Below are positions 12,475 to 17,677 of a DNA stretch of 17,677 bases, in pieces. The DNA comes from Bacillota bacterium (lineage in GTDB: Bacteria; Bacillota; Dethiobacteria; DTU022). Location: assembly GCA_012727685.1 (NCBI GenBank), contig JAAYGO010000130.1, positions 1 to 17,677 on the forward strand, read 5' to 3'. The notes under the pieces are model-generated. The model ran no database searches and had not been told where the DNA came from. It saw nothing but the letters and a program-made list of their open reading frames with translations. The translations under genes were made by a program, and so were the position numbers. Numbering within the stretch: position 1 is the stretch's first letter; every line of letters begins with the position of its first letter.

Positions 12475-12518
12475 AAGTTGTCACGACAAGGTTGTCAGGA
12501 GAACCGCCCCGTTGACAA
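12475..12518. repeat. REP-like repeat at the end of nnr
   Basis: On the minus strand GGGGCGGTTCTCCTGACAAC and its flanks match the 11578 repeat in about 28 of 34 bases, in inverted orientation relative to it. An adjacent TTGTC/GACAA inverted repeat is at 12478-12489. It encodes the last residues of Nnr (TGRFS) and its stop codon. Confidence 0.7.
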
Positions 12519-14105
12519 TGATGGCAGGGGGCGGACTGGTTTGAGGTACGGGGAGGGGCCTGACAGGGGTTGTTCCAGGCGCTGGAAAGCGCGCGGGAAG
12601 GCGGCCAGGACGTCGGCGGCGCTGTGGCCGCGCCCCGGTCCAAGGAGATCGCCGGCCAGGCCGTGGATGAAGGCGCCGGCGCGGGCAGCGCCGGTGGGCG
12701 CCAGGCCCTGGGCGATCAGCGAGGCGATCAGCCCGGTGAGCAGGTCGCCGGTGCCGGCAGTGGCCAGGGCCGGGCCGCCGGTGGGATTGATGTAGACGGC
12801 GCCGCCGGGGGCGCCGATCACCGTATGGGCCCCTTTCAAGACCAGGGTGCAGTTCCACTCGCGGGCGAAGCGGCGCGCCGCCTCCAGGCGGGACTGCTGC
12901 ACCACCGCTGTGCTCAGGCCGGCCAGCCGCCCCATTTCCCCGGGATGCGGGGTGATCACCAGGGGCTGCCGCGCCTGACTTAAAACTTCACTCCGGCCGG
13001 TCAGGGCGCTTAAAGCGCCGGCATCGAGGACGAGTGGCACCGGGGATTGCGGCAGGAGCTCTGCCAGGAGGGCGGCAGTTTCCGGCGCCGCCGCCAGGCC
13101 CGGCCCCACGGCCATGACATGGCAGAGGCCGGCCTGCTCGAGGATTAACGGCAGTGCCGCTGGGCCGATCACCCCGGGCGCAGTTTCGGGCAGGGGCAGC
13201 GTGATCACCTCGAGCAGCCTCGCCTCCAGGGAGGGGCAGAGGTTTTCAGGTGCGGCCAGGTAAACCAGCCCGGCGCCGCCCTGCAGGGCGGCCCGTGCCG
13301 CCAGCACGGCGGCCCCGGTCATCCCGGTGGAACCGGCCACGACCAGCACCCGCCCGGCATCGCCTTTATGCATCTCCGCCTGGCGTAGCGGCAGCATCTC
13401 CCGCACCCACCCGGCAGTGGTCAGCGCCATCGGCTCCCGTTCAACCAAAAAAGAGGGCACGTTGATCTCGCCCACGAAAAGTTCGCCGCAATAATCGGCC
13501 CCCGGATAGAGCAGCAGCCCCGGCTTGGGGAAGGCAAAGGTCACGGTCCAGCGCGCCCGCACGGCGCAGCCCATCACCGCCCCGCTGTCCGCATTCACCC
13601 CCGAGGGGATATCCACGGCCAGCACCGGCGCCGCGCAGTCGTTGATGGCCTCGATGACGGCGGCCGCCAGGCCTTCCACCGGGCGGCTGAGCCCGGTCCC
13701 CAGCAGCCCGTCCACCACCAGCCCGGCCTGCTCCAGGTCGGCGCGGAAAGAGTCCAGGGCCTCGCCCCGCGGTGCGCCGGCCAGGCAGCGCAGCGGAAAG
13801 GCGCAGGCCTGCAGGAAACGGGCGTTAATGCCCGCATCCCCGCGGTAGGCCTCGAGCGGCACGGTGGTCCATAAAGACAGCGGCGTCCCCGCCGCCCGCA
13901 GCAGCCGCGCCGCCGCGAGGGCATCGCCGCCGTTGTTCCCCGGCCCGGCGATCAGCACCACCCGCCGCGGCTGAAAATCTAAAGATAAAACCAGCTCGGC
14001 CACCCGCATGGCCGCCGATTCCATGAGCACCACTCCCGGCAGCCCAAGCTGCTGGGCGGTTTGCCGGTCGGCTTCGCGCATGGCCGCCGCCGTCAAGATC
14101 TTCAC
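12495..14105 (-). CDS. nnr: Bifunctional NAD(P)H-hydrate epimerase / ADP-dependent dehydratase
   Basis: This enzyme repairs hydrated NAD(P)H: the N-terminal YjeF_N half interconverts R and S epimers and the C-terminal half dehydrates the S form using ADP. The 536-residue fusion has VVLIAGPGNNGGDALAAARLL (residues 49-69) and VLAVDIPSGVNADSG in the epimerase half. The kinase-like half shows HKGDAGRVLVVAGS, AVGPGLA, VITPHPGEMGRL, LVLKGAHTVI and the anion-hole motif GTGDLLTG (residues 451-458). GTG 14105 has GGAGGTG seven bases upstream. The last residues (STGRFS) come from a REP-like repeat, so the natural C-terminus was probably slightly different. It is the first gene of a group with the small ORF and LolA-like gene. 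acpS and alr, frequent neighbours, are absent. Confidence 0.95.
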   Translation of the reverse strand: MKILTAAAMREADRQTAQQLGLPGVVLMESAAMRVAELVLSLDFQPRRVVLIAGPGNNGGDALAAARLLRAAGTPLSLWTTVPLEAYRGDAGINARFLQACAFPLRCLAGAPRGEALDSFRADLEQAGLVVDGLLGTGLSRPVEGLAAAVIEAINDCAAPVLAVDIPSGVNADSGAVMGCAVRARWTVTFAFPKPGLLLYPGADYCGELFVGEINVPSFLVEREPMALTTAGWVREMLPLRQAEMHKGDAGRVLVVAGSTGMTGAAVLAARAALQGGAGLVYLAAPENLCPSLEARLLEVITLPLPETAPGVIGPAALPLILEQAGLCHVMAVGPGLAAAPETAALLAELLPQSPVPLVLDAGALSALTGRSEVLSQARQPLVITPHPGEMGRLAGLSTAVVQQSRLEAARRFAREWNCTLVLKGAHTVIGAPGGAVYINPTGGPALATAGTGDLLTGLIASLIAQGLAPTGAARAGAFIHGLAGDLLGPGRGHSAADVLAAFPRAFQRLEQPLSGPSPYLKPVRPLPSLSTGRFS

Positions 14106-14170
14106 GTCGCTGCACCTCCCATTTTGCTGCGGGCAATCTCTTGCGCAGCGGAGCCGCCGCCCCGCTGCAT

Positions 14171-14188
14171 GGTTATTTTATTATAACC
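14171..14188 (-). promoter_or_regulatory. Possible -10 region/operator of nnr
   Basis: GGTTAT and ATAACC form a 6-bp inverted repeat that on the minus strand contains a perfect TATAAT (14180-14185). No -35 hexamer is present at a suitable distance, so a promoter here would need an activator or be weak. Confidence 0.3.
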
Positions 14189-14191
14189 TGG

Positions 14192-14213
14192 AAAAGCCCC
14201 CGCCGGCGGAAGC
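14192..14213 (-). terminator. Weak terminator after the TagO/WecA-type gene
   Basis: On the minus strand GCTTCCG and CGGGGGC pair over seven positions (two T-G wobbles) around CCGG, followed by only TTTTCC. It lies eight bases after the stop of the upstream gene. Partial read-through into nnr seems likely. Confidence 0.35.
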
Positions 14214-14220
14214 GCAATCT

Positions 14221-15279
14221 CTACTCTACTCTACTCAATCTCTGCTCCCCGCTGCAGTTCATTTTAGCCGCGCTGGCCCGGCGCAGGTAGACGAGCAGGG
14301 CGCAAACGACCGCGATCATTATTATGCCCAGGATGATCACGTAAAGAGGCCTGACCGAGGCACAGAGCAAATAAACGGCAAGGCTGGCAAAAAACAGGTC
14401 GATGGCATAAATGAGCAGCACCACCTCGCGGACCCTTAAACCGAGCCGCAGCAAGAGGTGGTGGATATGGCCCTGGTCAGCCTTGAAGATGGAAGTTTTA
14501 TTTTTAATCCGGCGGAAGATGGCAAAACACACATCCGTAGCGGGATAGGCCATGATGAACATGGTTCCCAGAACCAGGGAAACGTCAAACGGTGCGGTGA
14601 TCACAAACAGGTAGATCACTCCCAGCAGGTAGCCCAGCAACATGCTGCCGGTATCTCCCATAAAAATGCGCGCCGGGTTAAAGTTATACGGCAGGAAGCC
14701 GAGGCAGGCGCCGAGCCCGATTAGCAGCAGCGCGGTCATGGTCCCCCTGCCCTGGAGCGTCGATACCACGGTCATCGCCGCAAAGATGATTACCGCCGTA
14801 CCGCAGGCCAGGCCGTCCAGGCCGTCAATCAGGTTAAAGGCATTGATCATCAGCACGAGCCAGCCGATGATAAAGAGCAAGGTAAGCGGCTTCGGCAGAT
14901 AAAAGCGGCGGGTAAACTCCACCAGCACGCTAAAAGAGGCATGGTTGCAAAGCACCACTAAAATGGCTGCCGCCAGTTGGCCGGCCAGTTTTACATACGG
15001 ATTCAAGTTATATATATCGTCGAGCAGCCCGACGATCACCAGAATCGCTCCCCCGCCCATTAAAGACAACACTGCGGGCGAAGCCGGCAAGAGCGCAAAT
15101 ACCGACACAATCACGGCCAGGAAAATGCTTAACCCGCCTAACAGCGGCTTGGCCTCATGGTGTGTCTTATGTAACCCGGGCTTGTCCATTAACCCGTTCT
15201 TACGCGCCACCAGTGATAATAGCGGTGTGGTAAGAAATGAGATTACCAGAGGTAAAACCAGGAAATACAGGTGATGCAC
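14221..15279 (-). CDS. tagO: Undecaprenyl-phosphate N-acetylhexosaminyl-1-phosphate transferase (TagO/WecA family)
   Basis: This polytopic membrane enzyme (352 residues, about ten to eleven helices) moves a sugar-1-phosphate, usually GlcNAc, from its UDP form to undecaprenyl phosphate, starting a cell-wall glycopolymer. The superfamily motifs are present: KPLLGGLSIFLA, the Asp pair LLDDIYNL (87-88), NAFNLIDGLDGLA (146-158), FMGDTGSM (206-213) and GHIHHLLLRLG (270-280). The last identifies the WecA/TagO branch rather than MraY. GTG 15279 has AAGGGGG about seven bases upstream. The 3' end contains a (GTAGA)n microsatellite that supplies the stop. Its position with galU and an LCP-type gene fits teichoic-acid-like or secondary wall polymer assembly. 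Confidence 0.93.
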   Translation of the reverse strand: MHHLYFLVLPLVISFLTTPLLSLVARKNGLMDKPGLHKTHHEAKPLLGGLSIFLAVIVSVFALLPASPAVLSLMGGGAILVIVGLLDDIYNLNPYVKLAGQLAAAILVVLCNHASFSVLVEFTRRFYLPKPLTLLFIIGWLVLMINAFNLIDGLDGLACGTAVIIFAAMTVVSTLQGRGTMTALLLIGLGACLGFLPYNFNPARIFMGDTGSMLLGYLLGVIYLFVITAPFDVSLVLGTMFIMAYPATDVCFAIFRRIKNKTSIFKADQGHIHHLLLRLGLRVREVVLLIYAIDLFFASLAVYLLCASVRPLYVIILGIIMIAVVCALLVYLRRASAAKMNCSGEQRLSRVE

Positions 15280-15476
15280 GAAAATACCCCCTTAGATATT
15301 GCCCAAGGACAGGCGGGGGATTAAAAATCATCAGAATCTATGCAGTAGAATCTGTGCAGTTGACAGTATATTATGAGCGATTTTTTTCCATAGCCCGCCG
15401 TTTATTCAGCATCAATACTAGCATAGATTTGATGTTAATCCATCAGCCGAAAGTATGAGAATTTCAAAAAAGTGAA
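15280..15476. other. Regulatory-looking spacer between galU and the TagO/WecA-type gene
   Basis: This AT-rich 197-base spacer contains no gene. It has a 14-base tandem repeat AGAATCTATGCAGT / AGAATCTGTGCAGT (15333-15360), an inverted copy of part of it (GCATAGATT, 15420-15428), and CATCAA...TTGATG arms around the latter. A minus-strand TATACT occurs near 15369 without a clear -35. Together these look like binding sites for a regulator, but none is recognised. Confidence 0.35.
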
Positions 15477-16343
15477 TTATCTCTCCAGGTGACGCTTCAA
15501 AAAAGCCTTCAGCTCCCCCGCCAGATCCGGGCGGCGCAGGGCATATTCAAAGGTGGCTTCCAAAAAACCGAGGCGATCGCCCACATCGTAGCGGCGGCCT
15601 TCGAAAGTATAAGCCCACACCGGGTTATCCTGCGCCAGCACGTTTAAGGCGTCGGTAAGCTGAATTTCTCCCCCTGCTCCCGGCGCGGTCCGTTCCAGGA
15701 TCGCAAAAACCTCCGGCGAGATGATGTAGCGCCCCAGGACAGCCAGGTTGCTGGGCGCATCTTCGACGGCCGGCTTCTCCACCAGGCTTCTCACCCGCAC
15801 CACCGGCCCGCTCTCGCCGCCGGCATCGACAATGCCATACTTGGAGAGCGCGCTTTTCGCCACCGGCTGGACCCCAAGCACCGTGCCGCCCCGCTCTTCA
15901 TATACAGCCATCAACTGCTTGATGCAGGGAACCTCGCTGTAGATAATATCGTCGCCCAGCATTACGGCAAACGGCTCGTCACCGACAAATTTGGCGGCGC
16001 AGCCGATGGCATGGCCCAGGCCGAGCGGCTCCTTCTGCCGGACATAAAAGATATTTGCCAGCTCCGAAATCTCGCGAATGGTCTTTAAATCGCCGTTCTT
16101 ACCTTTTTTCTCCAGGGTCATCTCCAGCTCGACGCAGTAGTCGAAGTGATCCTCGATCGCCCGCTTGTTCCGGCCGGTGATAATCAGAATATCCTCGATG
16201 CCCGCGGCCGCTGCTTCCTCGACCACGTACTGGATGGTCGGTTTATCGACAATCGGCAGCATTTCTTTGGGCTGCGCCTTGGTCGCCGGCAAAAAACGCG
16301 TTCCCAGGCCGGCAGCCGGGATAACCGCTTTTTTGACTTTCAT
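15477..16343 (-). CDS. galU: UTP-glucose-1-phosphate uridylyltransferase
   Basis: The enzyme makes UDP-glucose from UTP and glucose-1-phosphate in the cytoplasm, feeding wall polymers and glycolipids. The 288-residue product starts MKVKKAVIPAAGLGTRFLPATKAQPKEMLPIVDKPTIQYVVEEA, the nucleotidyltransferase signature with the GlxGTRxxP loop and the Lys of PKEMLP. It continues with EPLGLGHAI, FAVMLGDDII, a VEKP segment and GGEIQLTDAL, all characteristic of GalU/GtaB. ATG 16343 is used because TAAGGAGG lies six bases upstream; the longer frame to 16370 has no such site. It lies 95 bases after the membrane-protein gene, same strand, probably cotranscribed. Confidence 0.96.
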   Translation of the reverse strand: MKVKKAVIPAAGLGTRFLPATKAQPKEMLPIVDKPTIQYVVEEAAAAGIEDILIITGRNKRAIEDHFDYCVELEMTLEKKGKNGDLKTIREISELANIFYVRQKEPLGLGHAIGCAAKFVGDEPFAVMLGDDIIYSEVPCIKQLMAVYEERGGTVLGVQPVAKSALSKYGIVDAGGESGPVVRVRSLVEKPAVEDAPSNLAVLGRYIISPEVFAILERTAPGAGGEIQLTDALNVLAQDNPVWAYTFEGRRYDVGDRLGFLEATFEYALRRPDLAGELKAFLKRHLER

Positions 16344-16438
16344 CTTTTTCCTCCTTAACAAACTAAACAAATCGATCCCATCTAAAGCCCTGCAGTTTAA
16401 GCTCTACGGTGCAGTTTTAAGGGCTGCGCCGGCCTTTT

Positions 16439-17416
16439 TCAGGCGGCAGAAGCCCGCCGCCGCGCCAGGAAGCGCCCGAGCAAATACCCGATTAACCCGC
16501 ACAGCAAGAGCGCCAGGCCTGTGCCCGCATAGAACAGCGCCAGGCGGACCAGGATCAACTGCGCCGCGTCATAGGCCGTCCCGAAGATATCGGGCAGGCC
16601 GGGCACGGAAAAACCGGCCCCTACGCCGCACAGCCCCTGCATGAGCGCGATCGCTTTTTCCCGGGCGGCAAAAAGGGGCGCCAGGAAGGTCAGCCCCGAC
16701 AGCGCCGCGCCGCCTCCAAACAGCGCCAGACCGCCGGAGAACCCGCCCTTAAAGAAGCAGGCCAGGGCGAGCAGCGCCAGCATGATCACCGGGGCGATTT
16801 TTAAGAAAGCCGCCGCGCGCCGGAGCTGTTCTAAGGAGGCAAGCACCGCCTCGTCTACCCCGGCTGCAGTATCGATCAGCACCAGCTCTGCGGGCAGCCC
16901 CAACTGCGCCATAAACTGCTTTACATGCGCCTCGCTGATCTCCAGGTGCGCCAGTGCCGGCGGCGCCGTGCGGCGCAATCCGGCCAGCAGCTCTGCTTCA
17001 AACACGGCCAGGCGCTCCCTTAAGTCAACGGCGATGACCAGGCCGGGGGATTCGCCGCGGATAAAAGCCGCAACGGCGCCGGCCGCTTCATTTAACTGCT
17101 CCTCCAGCCAGGCGGTGCTGAGCGTTGCCTCGAGCGCCTGGTCGACGATGGCCAGATCGGCGCTGAGCAGCGACTCCGCTCCCATATGGGTCTCCCCGAG
17201 CGCGCCGAGCAGGCGGCCGCGCAAATAACCGGTCAACTCCAGCCTGGCCGGCAAATCTTGATAAAAGCCGGTATCAAGCACGGTCCGCTGCAGGCCCAGG
17301 CCCGCCAGGCAGAACCAGCCGGTGATCACCAGGGCTAGCAGCAAGAGCGCCGCCGGCCAATCAAAACGCCGCCCTGCCGGACGCCCCCCGCCTGTTTCAC
17401 ATGCCGGTGCCTTCAC
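16439..17416 (-). CDS. Membrane protein with large extracytoplasmic domain, unknown function
   Basis: The 325-residue product has one N-terminal helix (about 22-42, PAALLLLALVITGWFCLAGLGL), an extracytoplasmic domain of about 165 residues beginning TVLDTGFYQDLPARLELTGYLRG, then three hydrophobic helices (around 210-225, 228-250 and 285-318) and a basic end FLARRRASAA. The FY...L...GYL start after the first helix resembles uncharacterised membrane proteins of Firmicutes, Chloroflexi and actinobacteria, from memory. GTG 17416 overlaps the stop of the LCP-type gene as GTGA and has GGAGG seven bases upstream, so the two are translationally coupled. That coupling suggests the protein works with the LCP-type enzyme in envelope assembly, but no catalytic motif is visible. 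Confidence 0.8.
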   Translation of the reverse strand: MKAPACETGGGRPAGRRFDWPAALLLLALVITGWFCLAGLGLQRTVLDTGFYQDLPARLELTGYLRGRLLGALGETHMGAESLLSADLAIVDQALEATLSTAWLEEQLNEAAGAVAAFIRGESPGLVIAVDLRERLAVFEAELLAGLRRTAPPALAHLEISEAHVKQFMAQLGLPAELVLIDTAAGVDEAVLASLEQLRRAAAFLKIAPVIMLALLALACFFKGGFSGGLALFGGGAALSGLTFLAPLFAAREKAIALMQGLCGVGAGFSVPGLPDIFGTAYDAAQLILVRLALFYAGTGLALLLCGLIGYLLGRFLARRRASAA

Positions 17417-17677
17417 GGGGTAACCTCCGCTTCATTAAATAGATTCTCGATCAGCTGAGCCGTTTCCACGAGATCAGGCCGCCAGTAGCTGATGCCGTTG
17501 CGGTTATAGAACCAGCCGGGCACGATTGCCGTAGTCATGTTCGCTTCGCTAATCCCTTTGAGGCTGTAGGCCAGCCCGGCGGCCTCGACGAGGTCCAGGT
17601 TGGTATCGAGATGCTTCCAGGCCGCCAGCATGATATAAAAAGCGTCATCGAGCGGACGCTTCGCCACTTCTTTGACC
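17413..17677 (-). CDS. C-terminal part of an LCP-like (LytR-CpsA-Psr) protein, cut by window edge
   Basis: The open frame enters from the right edge (VKEVAKRPLDDAFY...) and gives 87 codons ending at TGA 17413. The visible part has a helix-rich segment (DLVEAAGLAYSLKGIS) and the ending NMTTAIVPGWFYNRNGISYWRPDLVETAQLIENLF, which matches the C-terminus of LCP phosphotransferases (hydrophobic strand, P-G, then NGxSYWxPD). LCP proteins attach glycopolymers to peptidoglycan outside the membrane. The catalytic Asp/Arg region lies outside the window, so the assignment rests on this tail and on the neighbouring TagO/WecA-type and galU genes. Confidence 0.7.
   Translation of the reverse strand, partial: VKEVAKRPLDDAFYIMLAAWKHLDTNLDLVEAAGLAYSLKGISEANMTTAIVPGWFYNRNGISYWRPDLVETAQLIENLFNEAEVTP

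Noticed and set aside
14219..14236. (GTAGA)n microsatellite as a phase-variation switch
   Set aside because: It lies at the last codons and in-frame stops occur in the repeat, so slippage would alter only a few C-terminal residues.
15360..15390. TTGACA on the plus strand as a promoter
   Set aside because: No suitable -10 hexamer at 16-18 bases and no plus-strand gene follows.

Overview
The window looks like a chromosomal segment of a GC-rich, spore-forming Firmicute, probably a Peptococcaceae-, Moorella- or Thermacetogenium-type clostridium. The evidence is: strong AGGAGG ribosome sites with frequent GTG/TTG starts; a MazF that aligns residue by residue with Bacillus EndoA; Gram-positive envelope genes (TagO/WecA-type transferase, an LCP-type protein, GalU); and promoter-like boxes matching the sporulation sigma factor K. 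The species was not identified. I saw no rRNA, tRNA, CRISPR array or intact transposase.

Layout. 1-1018 (minus): the start of an unknown membrane-anchored protein, a 50-residue membrane miniprotein and a HIT-family protein. 1152-3091 (minus): gatC-gatA behind a good sigma-A promoter, with no gatB nearby. 3094-5125: a UbiA-type prenyltransferase (plus) converging on a class I glutamine amidotransferase (minus), with two copies and a scrap of a ~92-bp palindromic repeat. 5129-7353 (minus): mazE-mazF with its own promoter, then homoserine dehydrogenase. 7411-11593: an accessory island holding a cysteine-rich protein (minus) and, on plus, a beta-propeller/coiled-coil protein, a CAP-domain protein with no signal peptide and a glycosyltransferase. 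11578-14105: REP-like repeats flanking a LolA-like protein and a possible small ORF, then the bifunctional NAD(P)H-hydrate repair enzyme Nnr. 14221-17677 (minus): tagO/wecA, galU, a membrane protein and the C-terminus of an LCP-type protein, a plausible cell-wall glycopolymer group.

The most interesting part is 8232-10601. Three promoter-like sites share the pattern CACC-N16-CATANNNTG, close to the sigma-K consensus. Two of them lie inside nearly identical 29-nt perfect hairpins whose right arm carries the ribosome-binding site just before a start codon. Transcripts reading through from upstream would hide the ribosome site, whereas transcripts starting at the embedded promoter would lack the left arm and be translatable. 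That would be a translational gate like the one known for some T4 late genes, here possibly controlling spore-surface genes. This is inference from sequence; only the repeats, spacings and positions are directly seen.
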